A stretch of DNA of 64,000 nt, taken from NCBI GenBank assembly GCA_903893815.1, contig CAITNS010000030.1, forward strand, positions 62,001 to 126,000, given 5' to 3'. Of the stretch, positions 1 through 8,548 are shown one piece after another. The DNA is from an uncultured Bacteroidota bacterium. Its GTDB lineage: Bacteria > Bacteroidota > Bacteroidia > B-17B0 > Aurantibacillaceae. Within the stretch, counting starts at the first letter, position 1; every line of letters starts with the position of its first letter. The notes under the pieces are model-generated. The model ran no database searches. It was not told where the DNA came from and was given only the letters and a program-made list of their open reading frames with translations. A program made the position numbers and the translations under genes.

Positions 1-182
1 TTACTTATGTAGATAATGTATACGCTCCACAAAAACTAATCATTAAAACGGAAATTGAAGCAAAGTTGATTAACTACACATTTAAAAACATTCATTTTGA
101 AATGGAACTAAAAGACCACAAACTTAATCGATTTACTATTCATTATAAAAATAAAACAGAATCATTCATTAACGTATCATAA
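1..182 (+). CDS. C-terminal end of an unidentified protein (5' truncated by window)
   Basis: An open frame enters from the left edge (first full codon at base 3) and ends at the TAA at 180-182, leaving 59 residues. It is rich in Lys, Ile, Asn and Thr with alternating hydrophobic residues, ending in ...SFINVS, which suggests a beta-rich or mixed C-terminal domain. No motif lets me name it. It lies 9 bp before the exported TPR gene at 192 on the same strand, so it probably belongs to the same transcription unit. Confidence 0.5.
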   Translation, partial: TYVDNVYAPQKLIIKTEIEAKLINYTFKNIHFEMELKDHKLNRFTIHYKNKTESFINVS

Positions 183-191
183 ATAACTCAT

Positions 192-809
192 ATGAAAACT
201 ATCAAAAACATCATTGCAATAGTAGCATTCATTTCAGCGGTAAATGCAAATGCCCAATCCAACAAGCCTTTAACTGCCATCTTTAAGCAATCGTACGAGT
301 ACGAAGCGATGAAAAATTACGAAGGAGCTATAAACACTATCAATTCAATGTATAGTGAAACTTCTTACGAAATTAACCTAAGATTAGGGTGGTTAAACTA
401 CTTATCAGGGAAACAAAAAGAATCTATTAGCTTCTATCAAAAAGCTATTTCTATTATGCCCGCAGCTACAGAGCCTTTGTGGGGTGTGATTAACTCATAC
501 GTCAAATTGGAAAATTGGACTGAGGTTGAAAAAACATATTTGTCTATTTTGAAAATAGATCCGAAAAACACTAAGGCTAATTACAATTTAGGTTTAATTT
601 ATTATTACCGAAAAGATTATAAAGAAGCAAAAAAATATTTTGACGTTGACTTGAATTTATCCCCATTTGGCTATAATAATTTATTGATGAGTGCTTGGAC
701 AAACTACTATTTAGGAAACAAAAATGAGGCGTCTATTTTATTCAATAAAACGTTATTGTATAGCCCCAATGATAAATCTGCGCTCGAAGGATTAAGTTTA
801 ATTAAATAA
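192..809 (+). CDS. Exported tetratricopeptide-repeat (TPR) protein, paralogue A
   Basis: The 205-residue protein has a clear Sec signal peptide (MKTIKNIIAIVAFISAVNANAQ, cleavage expected after NANA). The rest is about four TPR-type helix pairs, with typical segments INLRLGWLNYLSGKQKESISFY, ANYNLGLIYYYRKDYKEAKKYF and a final NKTLLYSPNDKSALEGL. The same module, including the RLGWLxY and LLYSPxxxSA signatures, recurs in the products at 2203-3402 (twice) and 5837-6433. The gene is 6 bp upstream of the TPR/beta-barrel gene at 816, so the two are probably co-transcribed. It is likely a periplasmic scaffold; its partner is not known. Confidence 0.85.
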   Translation: MKTIKNIIAIVAFISAVNANAQSNKPLTAIFKQSYEYEAMKNYEGAINTINSMYSETSYEINLRLGWLNYLSGKQKESISFYQKAISIMPAATEPLWGVINSYVKLENWTEVEKTYLSILKIDPKNTKANYNLGLIYYYRKDYKEAKKYFDVDLNLSPFGYNNLLMSAWTNYYLGNKNEASILFNKTLLYSPNDKSALEGLSLIK

Positions 810-815
810 TATCAG

Positions 816-2132
816 ATGAATTATTTTAAAATATATATTGCTTTACTGTTCTTTTTCATAAGTATGAATCATGCTGTTGGACAAGACTCTTTAAACTCGG
901 CGACTGTAGAACAAAAAAGCTACCAATTATACAAAGATAAAAATTGGTCAGAGCTTATTACATTTGGAAATAAGGCTATCCGTATTGGGTTTGATTACTA
1001 TTATCTGCAATTACGAATTGGCATAGCTTACTTCGAAAGAAAAAATTATTCGTTAGCAGAGGCTTATTTTAGAAATGCCTTAGCCTTTAATACTGAAGAC
1101 GAATTAAGTTTAGAGTACTTATATTACTGCTACTTATATAATGGCAGAAATGAAGATGCTAGGCTATTGAGCAAAACATTTAATCCATCTTTAGCTGATA
1201 AAATAGGAACAAGCCAAAAATCAGCAGTAGATTTTATAATCATTGAAGGTGGTACCAAAATAACCGATAGTTCAACATATTATAATAAAATACAAAATGG
1301 TAAAACAAATTATTTTAACCCTGCCACCTATATTCAAGTAGGATTAAATCATCATGTTAAGAACAGAGTTTCTTTTTTTCATGCAGTCACTTATTTTGGA
1401 CAAGAAACATCCATTAATAAAGTAAAACAATATCAATACTTTCTTAAAGCTTCAATTCCAATAAAAAGAAATTTTTTAATTAGTTCGTCTTTTCATTATG
1501 TAAAAATTAATGTTGCTTCTGAATTTACAACCACAAAGGTCGACACACTGTATCCCCCAGGAGTTCCGCCGGGTTCTCAACCACCACCTGGTGCGCCGCC
1601 ATTTAAAACAGAAACTACAACTACCTCTAATACAACTAATAGTGCAACAGATAATTTTGTTGGTTCGATAAACGTACAAAAAACGCTTAAAAAATTTGTT
1701 TTTGGAATTGGGACAACAGTCTCTAGTTTAAATAAAGTGACACAGTATAATCACAATGGATTTTTAGCTTACTATTTATTGGGAAACAGTAAATTAGTTT
1801 TAGGTTGCTTGGGTTATATTCATACAACTAACAATTACAAAACTACAAACGCCGCCATAAACCCATTTGTATACATACAACCAGTTAATAAACTCTCTTT
1901 AAAATTGAGCTATTATTACAATAGTAAAAACAATGTTGTTGAAGAAAATGGTTACTTAGTAAATAATTCGCCTGACATAACAACGTCAAAATACTCTGCA
2001 TTGATAAATTTAAATATCAGTAAACAAGTTGGATTATATGCCCTTTACCAGTTAGAAAATAAATTTGAAGGCGTTCAGAGTTTTAACTATAGATACAATG
2101 TCATAGTTGCTGGAATAAAAGTTATTCCATAA
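816..2132 (+). CDS. TPR plus outer-membrane beta-barrel protein (YaiO-like architecture)
   Basis: The 438-residue protein has a signal peptide (cleavage near HAVGQ), then about two TPR helix pairs (residues ~30-125, e.g. LQLRIGIAYFERKNYSLAEAYF). After that come many short amphipathic strands typical of an outer-membrane barrel. A Pro-rich loop (PGVPPGSQPPPGAPP) followed by a Thr-rich stretch lies around residues 246-275. N-terminal TPR plus barrel resembles the YaiO/PgaA type of envelope protein; this rests on architecture only. It follows the TPR gene at 192 by 6 bp and ends at a strong bidirectional terminator. Confidence 0.7.
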   Translation: MNYFKIYIALLFFFISMNHAVGQDSLNSATVEQKSYQLYKDKNWSELITFGNKAIRIGFDYYYLQLRIGIAYFERKNYSLAEAYFRNALAFNTEDELSLEYLYYCYLYNGRNEDARLLSKTFNPSLADKIGTSQKSAVDFIIIEGGTKITDSSTYYNKIQNGKTNYFNPATYIQVGLNHHVKNRVSFFHAVTYFGQETSINKVKQYQYFLKASIPIKRNFLISSSFHYVKINVASEFTTTKVDTLYPPGVPPGSQPPPGAPPFKTETTTTSNTTNSATDNFVGSINVQKTLKKFVFGIGTTVSSLNKVTQYNHNGFLAYYLLGNSKLVLGCLGYIHTTNNYKTTNAAINPFVYIQPVNKLSLKLSYYYNSKNNVVEENGYLVNNSPDITTSKYSALINLNISKQVGLYALYQLENKFEGVQSFNYRYNVIVAGIKVIP

Positions 2133-2152
2133 TAGAAATGCATCCTAAACAA

Positions 2153-2179
2153 AAAGGCAGTGAATGTTTCACTGCCTTT
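2153..2179. terminator. Bidirectional rho-independent terminator
   Basis: A perfect 12-bp stem (AAAGGCAGTGAA / TTCACTGCCTTT) with a 3-nt loop lies between the convergent genes ending at 2132 and 2203. The A-run on one side and T-run on the other let it serve both strands. Confidence 0.85.
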
Positions 2180-2202
2180 CATAAATTCATTTACATATAT
2201 AA

Positions 2203-3402
2203 TTAAAAACCTGTTTTCTTTTTAGTTTCAGATTCTGGCTTTGATTTTAAGCCTAATAAAGCAGATTCATTATTTGGCGAAAAACATAATACTTTATTAA
2301 ACAGTTCTTTGGATTCGGTTGTTTTAAGCAATTGTAGTTTTGTCCAACCTAACATTAATAAACCATCCATATCGGAAGGATAAAGAGAAATTACTTTCTC
2401 AAAATGCGTTAAAGCAATTGCATAGTCTTTCTTTCCATACTCTAAAAGACCAAGATTATAGTGAGCATTTGTGTTGTGGGGATCTAATTTTAAAATAGAC
2501 TCATAATAATTTTTTACTTCTGTTTTGTTACCTAAAACGGAAGCTGGATATACAGCCCCAAATTTTGGCTCTACTGCGTTTGGTTTTAATTCATTTGCAA
2601 TTTTATAATACGAAAGAGATTCTATTTGCATTCCTGCTAAATATGATAGCCAACCCAAGCGTAAATTACACTCATAAAATGATTTATCATAAACTTCCTT
2701 TAAAGCAGAAATAGCTCCTTTGTAATCAGACTTTTCTGATAACTCGTAACTTTTTGAAAATGCATTCAATACTTTTTCACTACTTAATCCTGTTTTCTTG
2801 ATAGCAGTTAAGCCATCTTGTGCTGATTTGTCTTTTGGAGAATACAATAACACCACATTAAAATATTTTTCAGCCTCCTCGCTTTTACCTAAATACAAAT
2901 AAGTCCAAGCCAAGTACAAATTATTATCATAATCAAAAGGATATAAACTTACTACCTTCTCAAAAAACGGCAATGCAAGCGCATATTCTTTTTTATAAAA
3001 AAAGACAGCTCCTAAATTTCCATTAATCGTTTTATCATTAGGATCAATTTCCAATATCTTTTTGTCTTGCTCTATCAAAGATGTATAATCGGCTGATAAA
3101 TAAGAAGGGAATCCAAAGCCATAGCGCGGTTCAATAGCGGTTGGTTTAGTATCAATGGCTTTTTTATAATAGTTTAATGCTTTTTGTGTGAAACCCGCTT
3201 TATAATTTAACCAGCCTAATCTAATCACCACCTCGTATGAAGTACTATCATTTAAACTCCTCATAGTTTCAATAGCTGGTAAATATTCCGCTTTTTGTTC
3301 ATGCTCAATACTCTGAGCAAAGGTCGTCACATATTTGTCTGTTTGTGAAATTAACAGTGTGCTAAAAAACATTCCTGATAATACTATTAATGACTTTTTC
3401 AT
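2203..3402 (-). CDS. Exported TPR protein with internal tandem duplication, paralogue B
   Basis: The frame is open to 3528, but the ATG at 3400-3402 begins a signal peptide (MKKSLIVLSGMFFSTLLISQ), so I place the start there (399 residues). The mature protein is two copies of one ~190-residue TPR module. Copy 1 has VIRLGWLNYKAG ... VSLYPFDYDNN ... VVLLYSPKDKSA; copy 2 has NLRLGWLSYLAG ... ISLYPSDMDG ... KVLCFSPNNESA. The paralogues at 192 and 5837 each hold one copy. It lies on the opposite strand to 192-2132, facing the shared terminator, and downstream of the histidine kinase gene. Probably periplasmic; function unknown. Confidence 0.82.
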   Translation of the reverse strand: MKKSLIVLSGMFFSTLLISQTDKYVTTFAQSIEHEQKAEYLPAIETMRSLNDSTSYEVVIRLGWLNYKAGFTQKALNYYKKAIDTKPTAIEPRYGFGFPSYLSADYTSLIEQDKKILEIDPNDKTINGNLGAVFFYKKEYALALPFFEKVVSLYPFDYDNNLYLAWTYLYLGKSEEAEKYFNVVLLYSPKDKSAQDGLTAIKKTGLSSEKVLNAFSKSYELSEKSDYKGAISALKEVYDKSFYECNLRLGWLSYLAGMQIESLSYYKIANELKPNAVEPKFGAVYPASVLGNKTEVKNYYESILKLDPHNTNAHYNLGLLEYGKKDYAIALTHFEKVISLYPSDMDGLLMLGWTKLQLLKTTESKELFNKVLCFSPNNESALLGLKSKPESETKKKTGF

Positions 3403-3599
3403 AAGGTTAAAATTATTTATTTTTAAATTGTCGTATGGTATACCCATTTTGATTATTGAAATTAGTGCATGATACAAACATGGGTATTTCATTAAACTAA
3501 ATTTTAAGTTCACATTAAAACTACTCAATATTCACAAAAATACAAGTAGAATTCGCCTTTACATAAAGCTAATTTACCTCAAATAATAAAATGGTGTAT

Positions 3600-5825
3600 T
3601 TATTTAGCGTCAATTTCTCTCAAAAAAGAACTTAACTCAATAACGGCCTTTTCGCAAGTAATTTTCACTTCTTTAAACAAGCTATTAATGTCATTTGTAT
3701 TTCCTTGGCTAATAGCTAACTTTTCGAGTTTATTGAGTGGCGACAATAATTTTTCAATACCAATAAATCCTACAGATGTTTTCATTTTATGAGCAATGGA
3801 CGAAATCGAAGCGTAATTTTGTTGTTGTATTGCTTTCTCAATCTCATTAATTTCAAGAGGGTTTTGGTCTAAAAACAATTGCACAATATCTTTAATAAAA
3901 GCATTATTACCACGAGATAAAGAATATAAATGTTCAGGATTAATAATCGTGTACTGTTTTGATGCGTTGAAATTATTTTCTGTTGATTTTTCTTCGGTAG
4001 AATTCGATTTTTCTTGGGTGCCAATATATTGATTAACAATATTAAACAATTCGGCTTCTTTAAATGGTTTTGATAAATAGTCGTTCATGCCAAAGCTTAA
4101 ACATTTTTCTTTCTCATTAGGCATCGTATGTGCTGTCATAGCAATGATCGGAACATCATTTTTAAGTTCTTCTCTTATTTTTTTAGAAGCATGATACCCA
4201 TCTAATAATGGCATTTGAATATCCATTAAAATTAAATCGTAATACTTACTTTTTACTTTGCGTATGGCCTCTTCTCCATTTTCAGCTAAATCAACCTGTA
4301 AACCAAAACCTTCTAAATAAGCAACAGCTAACTTTTGATTTAAAACATGATCTTCTGCTAATAAAATATGTAAAGGTTTATGAGAAACGATTTTTAAAGA
4401 CTTGTTCTTATTGTCTGTTGTAATAATGTCTTTTTCATAAGAAATAGGATAACTCATTTTTACTAAAAACTCAGAACCTATTCCTTCCTTACTTTTTAAA
4501 CTAATATCTCCATTTTGGATTTCCAATAGCTGCTTTACAATTGCTAAGCCTAAGCCATTGCCGCCGTATTTACGAGTCGTTTCAGTATTACCTTGATTAA
4601 ACCGCTCGAAAATACCCGCAATTTTATCATCAGGAATACCTATACCAGAATCTTTTACTTTAAATACAAATTGTACGATATCATGCTCAATGCTTTTTAT
4701 TTCACAACTTAATCGCACGTTACCTTGTTGTGTAAATTTAATGGCGTTATTCGTTAAATTAATAAGTATCTGCAATAAACGTGTAGGGTCTCCAAAAACA
4801 TACATCGGCGTTTTTTCATCTATCACCACATTAAACTGGATGTTTTTTTCTTCCGCCTTTGTTGCAAACATCACTCTTAATGAATCCAATAAATCAATCA
4901 TATTAAATGAGATTTTTTCAATATTTAATTTACCGGCTTCTATTTTAGAGAAATCTAAAATATCATTAATTATATTTAATAAGTTGGAGCCACTCGTTTT
5001 CACAGCCATTAAATAATCCGTTTGAGTTTTATTTAAAGTAGTTTTCTCCAATAAATCAGTAAAGCCTAAAATTGAATTCATAGGCGTTCTAATTTCATGA
5101 CTCATATTAGCCATGAATTGTTCCTTCATAATCGCATTCTCATCTGCTAACTTTTTAGCGATGCGTAATTCATCTTCGAGTTTGTTTCTCGTATTAATGT
5201 CTGTGACTAAAATAATAACAGCTGCTAAGGCTGTTAAAATGCCTAAGCAAATTTCTAAATAACTCCAATTTTTAGAGGCGCTCACATATTCTACACTATG
5301 ATCTAATAAGGTTTTCGTATTTTTACTTAAGCTTTCATTAATCTCATCAACCGTATTGGTTATTTCAGTCATGGTATTAATACCAGCTGATTCAGATGCA
5401 TTGTTTTGTCCTAGAACACCAATGGAATTCATATTTCCATTTAACGACTTGGCTTCCATTAATTTTCTGTAGGTGAGTTCTTTCAGTTTATAAAAAGCTT
5501 CTTCTTCTGGTTTACCTAAAAAATATTTCTCCATACTTTTTAAGTACGTTTTAGTTTCACCTTCTTTTAATTTATAGGCTTCCAAAAATTTAGCGTCACC
5601 AGTTACAGTATAGCCACGTTGCTTACTCTCCAGAACAATGATATTGCTTTTAAAAGATTTCATTAATTCAGAGATGCGATAAGCACTATATAACTCAGTA
5701 TTGTTTTTAGACATTCGAGATATATAGTAGTTAGCGCTAAAAGCAATAAATAAAACTAAGCAAATACTTATCAGCGAACTGATAATAATAATCGTTTTGG
5801 TATATGTCTTGGATTTGCTTTTCAC
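3600..5825 (-). CDS. Hybrid sensor histidine kinase: CHASE3-like sensor, HisKA, HATPase, REC, HPt
   Basis: The 741-residue inner-membrane phosphorelay kinase has TM1 at ~10-33 and an extracytoplasmic helical CHASE3-like domain (~35-180, with ESKQRGYTVTGD at 66-77). TM2 is at ~188-208. HisKA has the phosphoacceptor His243 in MSHEIRTPMNS. The HATPase spans ~345-460, with N box LTNNAIKF and G boxes DSGIGIP and GGNGLGLAI. A receiver domain (~485-600) has phospho-acceptor Asp535 in LMDIQMP and Lys587. A C-terminal HPt domain has His679 in AHKMKTS. The full internal relay implies a separate response regulator, which is not encoded nearby. It sits between TPR paralogues B and C; sensing an envelope or TPR-related state is inference only. 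Confidence 0.93.
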   Translation of the reverse strand: MKSKSKTYTKTIIIISSLISICLVLFIAFSANYYISRMSKNNTELYSAYRISELMKSFKSNIIVLESKQRGYTVTGDAKFLEAYKLKEGETKTYLKSMEKYFLGKPEEEAFYKLKELTYRKLMEAKSLNGNMNSIGVLGQNNASESAGINTMTEITNTVDEINESLSKNTKTLLDHSVEYVSASKNWSYLEICLGILTALAAVIILVTDINTRNKLEDELRIAKKLADENAIMKEQFMANMSHEIRTPMNSILGFTDLLEKTTLNKTQTDYLMAVKTSGSNLLNIINDILDFSKIEAGKLNIEKISFNMIDLLDSLRVMFATKAEEKNIQFNVVIDEKTPMYVFGDPTRLLQILINLTNNAIKFTQQGNVRLSCEIKSIEHDIVQFVFKVKDSGIGIPDDKIAGIFERFNQGNTETTRKYGGNGLGLAIVKQLLEIQNGDISLKSKEGIGSEFLVKMSYPISYEKDIITTDNKNKSLKIVSHKPLHILLAEDHVLNQKLAVAYLEGFGLQVDLAENGEEAIRKVKSKYYDLILMDIQMPLLDGYHASKKIREELKNDVPIIAMTAHTMPNEKEKCLSFGMNDYLSKPFKEAELFNIVNQYIGTQEKSNSTEEKSTENNFNASKQYTIINPEHLYSLSRGNNAFIKDIVQLFLDQNPLEINEIEKAIQQQNYASISSIAHKMKTSVGFIGIEKLLSPLNKLEKLAISQGNTNDINSLFKEVKITCEKAVIELSSFLREIDAK

Positions 5826-5836
5826 TCAAAAATAAA

Positions 5837-6433
5837 TTACAATTTTTTAAGCGCTGCTTTTGCTTCTTCAGATTGCGGATTATATTCTAATGCCTTCGTA
5901 ATATATTTTTTAGCATCTACATTTTTTGATTGACCCAATAATATTTTTCCAGACAATAAATTACTATCGTAATCAAAAGGATACAATTTTAAAACTTTCG
6001 AAACATAAGCCTTTGCATTTACATAATCTTTACGAGCATAAAAAATACTAGCAACACGATAATTAGCAATAGAATTATTTGGATCTAGTTTTACCACTTC
6101 TAAATAAGTAGTTAAAACGCTGTTCCAATTAGACGCAGCAGAAAGAGGTAACACCAAACCAAAACGAGCCTCGATAGAGGTGGGTTCAAGAGCAATAGCT
6201 TTTTTATAAAATTGCTCTGCTTTCACATAGTCTTTGCTGAGATAGTACAACCATCCTAATCGTAAATTTATTTGATAAGAATCTATACGTATATCGGTTA
6301 AAGCCGTAATAGCTTTAGCGTATTGTGTTTCATATTCAAAGGAATAACTCTTTGAAAAAGCTAATTCAGAACTTTGTGATTTTAAAATAAATCCACATAA
6401 CACTAAGGATAAGCAAACAATAATCTTTTTCAT
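5837..6433 (-). CDS. Exported TPR protein, paralogue C
   Basis: The 198-residue protein has a signal peptide (MKKIIVCLSLVLCGFILKSQ) and four TPR-like helix pairs with the same landmarks as the products at 192 and 2203: INLRLGWLYYLSKDY, KLDPNNSIANYR, KLYPFDYDSNLLSG. The ending is shorter (...EYNPQSEEAKAALKKL). It is 11 bp upstream of the histidine kinase on the same strand, so it may form an operon with the kinase and the duplicated TPR protein. It could be an accessory subunit of a sensor or envelope complex; no direct functional evidence. Confidence 0.82.
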   Translation of the reverse strand: MKKIIVCLSLVLCGFILKSQSSELAFSKSYSFEYETQYAKAITALTDIRIDSYQINLRLGWLYYLSKDYVKAEQFYKKAIALEPTSIEARFGLVLPLSAASNWNSVLTTYLEVVKLDPNNSIANYRVASIFYARKDYVNAKAYVSKVLKLYPFDYDSNLLSGKILLGQSKNVDAKKYITKALEYNPQSEEAKAALKKL

Positions 6434-6537
6434 AACAATTTGTTTATGACTACCTCAACGGTTAATACTGCTTAAAGTTACGGATTTGAATGCTAAACTG
6501 TATTATCTTAGGTAAAATATCCTATTGTATCGGTGAA

Positions 6538-7314
6538 CTACTTTTTAATAGCTAGTTCAATTGAGTTTGTCAACTCCACAAACTCAGCAACCGATAATTG
6601 TTCGGCTCTCTTGTCTAAATAAATAGATTCAACAACTGAATTTCCGCTGAGTACTTTCACTGAATTACGAACTGTTTTGCGACGTTGATTAAAAGAAGCT
6701 TTCACTACTTTAAAAAATAAATCTTCATCGCAATTTAATTTACCCGTTGTATTTCTGGTTAATCTAATCACCCCAGACTTTACTTTAGGTGGCGGATTAA
6801 AAACGTGCTCGCTTACCGTAAATAAATATTCTATTTTATAAAACGCTTGCAACAACACACTTAAAATGCCATAGGCCTTAGAGCCTGGCTTTTCAGCAAT
6901 ACGAACGGCTACTTCTTTTTGAAACATCCCAACCAATGCGGTAATATCATCACGGTGTTCCAATACCTTAAACATAATTTGAGTAGAAATATTATAAGGA
7001 AAATTTCCTACTACTTTAAATTTGCCTTTTGCGGCAAAAGGATGCAAGTCTGCTTCTAAAAAATCTTGGAACTGAACTTTATGTTGATGTTGTGGATATT
7101 TTTGTTTTAAAAACTCAATGGATTCAGTGTCAATATCAAAAGCAGTAAAATTATCTTTCTCAATTAAATATTGGGTTAATACACCTGTTCCCGGACCAAT
7201 TTCTACAATAGCTAACTCATCCTGTGGTAGGGCATTAACTATTTTTTGCGCAATATTTAAATCTATTAAAAAATGCTGTCCTAAATGTTTCTTTGCTTTT
7301 ACGGGTGAAGCCAT
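6538..7314 (-). CDS. rsmA: Ribosomal RNA small subunit methyltransferase A (16S rRNA dimethyladenosine transferase)
   Basis: The 258-residue protein has the whole RsmA/KsgA pattern: N-terminal KKHLGQHFLID, SAM-binding motif I VEIGPGTGVLTQYL, catalytic motif IV NFPYNIS, and the C-terminal helical domain with SFNQRRKTVRNS. It dimethylates the two adjacent adenines of the 3'-terminal helix of 16S rRNA during 30S maturation. Length is normal. DUF4286 and a large TPR gene lie nearby on the same strand, a familiar Bacteroidota neighbourhood, with one barrel gene in between on the other strand. Confidence 0.97.
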   Translation of the reverse strand: MASPVKAKKHLGQHFLIDLNIAQKIVNALPQDELAIVEIGPGTGVLTQYLIEKDNFTAFDIDTESIEFLKQKYPQHQHKVQFQDFLEADLHPFAAKGKFKVVGNFPYNISTQIMFKVLEHRDDITALVGMFQKEVAVRIAEKPGSKAYGILSVLLQAFYKIEYLFTVSEHVFNPPPKVKSGVIRLTRNTTGKLNCDEDLFFKVVKASFNQRRKTVRNSVKVLSGNSVVESIYLDKRAEQLSVAEFVELTNSIELAIKK

Positions 7315-7451
7315 GGCTTAAAAGTAAGTAAAAGATTTAACTAATTACATCTTAGAAACTGTGTAATATTAGTAATAAAATAGCTTCCATATTTTTTGAG
7401 AATACTTCGTGATTTACTAAATTTACGAAAACCACTATTTGATTTAAACCA

Positions 7452-8174
7452 ATGCGCTTACTTATTTTTATTATTGTATTTTCATATACCTGTCTTTTTG
7501 CAGGTACCCCAGACAGTTTAAAAACCAAAAAATGGGCTATAGGAATTTCCTGCTCTCCAGATTATTGTAACAGAGTTCCTTATATAAAAGACGGTGAAGT
7601 TCCAACGACAAATACAATAGTAAAAGGGAAAATTGGTTTCACAACTGGAGTAAATTTATTATATCGATTAATGGATAAAATTGGCATTGAATTTGGCCTA
7701 TTATACTCTACTAAAGGGCAAAAAACTAACACCGCCTCTGTTTCATGGCAAACAGCTGGATCTAGCAATAGCTCAAGCACATATGTTACCGTACCGGAAA
7801 AAACAACAACTTACGCCTATAAATATCTAGAAATTCCTTTGAAAGTGAATGTTTCTCTGATTAATAAAAGGTTTAAAGTATTTCCAAGCATTGGATGCTC
7901 CGCTAATATTTTTATGGGGAAAAGCACTCGTACATCTCTTAAATATGATGAAGGATGGGAAAATGAGACTTCAACGGCATACGATTCAAAAAATATTCCA
8001 AGCTCTGAATTTGCTTTATTGCTTGGTATTGGTTTAAGTTACGATATCAATAAAAAAATATTTGTAAAACTAGAGCCAAGCTACAGAACATTTGTTAGAC
8101 CAATAGTTGATGGGCCTGTAAGTGGGACGCTTTATTCGATAGGAGCAAATGCTGGTGTTTATTTTAATTTCTAA
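7452..8174 (+). CDS. Outer-membrane beta-barrel protein (PorT/OmpA-barrel type)
   Basis: The 240-residue protein has an N-terminal signal peptide (MRLLIFIIVFSYTCLFAG). The mature part alternates hydrophobic and polar residues in about eight strands, for example TTGVNLLYRLMDKIGIEFGL and YLEIPLKVNVSL, and ends in a strand terminating in aromatic FNF (GANAGVYFNF), the usual signal for barrel insertion. The SCSPDYCNR segment near the N-terminus has two Cys. I infer a small outer-membrane barrel of unknown role. Its stop overlaps the stop of the convergent DUF4286 gene. Confidence 0.75.
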   Translation: MRLLIFIIVFSYTCLFAGTPDSLKTKKWAIGISCSPDYCNRVPYIKDGEVPTTNTIVKGKIGFTTGVNLLYRLMDKIGIEFGLLYSTKGQKTNTASVSWQTAGSSNSSSTYVTVPEKTTTYAYKYLEIPLKVNVSLINKRFKVFPSIGCSANIFMGKSTRTSLKYDEGWENETSTAYDSKNIPSSEFALLLGIGLSYDINKKIFVKLEPSYRTFVRPIVDGPVSGTLYSIGANAGVYFNF

Positions 8175-8470
8175 ACTACTTCAAGCAACGTTCTAAAAGC
8201 GGCGTATTTGCCTTCGTAGCGTTTACTATGTTCTGCTTGCAAACGTGGCGCATGATTTTTTTGATAAGCCTCTATTTCTTCCATGGTATTAAAGGTATAT
8301 TGAACAGAATATGTTGCACCTTCATCATCCACATTTAAAACTTTGCAAATTTTATTTTCAGTAAAATGGCCAGTATTTAAAACATCAGGCACATGAATGG
8401 TTTTCATCCAGTTTAACCAATCTTCGGCTAATGATTTTTCGATACTTACAGTTACGTTGTATATATACAT
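8171..8470 (-). CDS. DUF4286 family protein
   Basis: The 99-residue cytoplasmic protein begins MYIYNVTVSIEKSLAEDWLNWM and continues with HVPDVLNTGHFTENKICKVL, the conserved start of the DUF4286 family (ferredoxin-like alpha/beta fold, function unknown). The gene overlaps the convergent barrel gene by 4 bp. The family commonly accompanies rsmA and a TPR gene in Bacteroidota, as here. No catalytic residues are evident. Confidence 0.88.
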   Translation of the reverse strand: MYIYNVTVSIEKSLAEDWLNWMKTIHVPDVLNTGHFTENKICKVLNVDDEGATYSVQYTFNTMEEIEAYQKNHAPRLQAEHSKRYEGKYAAFRTLLEVV

Positions 8471-8486
8471 AGTACAAATTTATGAT

Positions 8487-8548
8487 TTTAGAATGTAGAA
8501 GTACGAATTTTATATGTACTAATTCGTCATTCGTAAATCTACATTCTT
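8487..8548. repeat. Palindromic intergenic repeat, family 1 (also found inside ileS)
   Basis: Nested inverted arms are visible. The outer pair is AGAATGTAGA (8490-8499) with TCTACATTCT (8538-8547); the inner pair is ACGAATT (8503-8509) with AATTCGT (8521-8527). The right arm runs into the stop codon of the TPR gene ending at 8547. Two blocks (8490-8509 and 8521-8539) closely match 29164-29183 and 29208-29226 inside ileS, at 19/20 and 16/19 identical bases. Confidence 0.75.
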
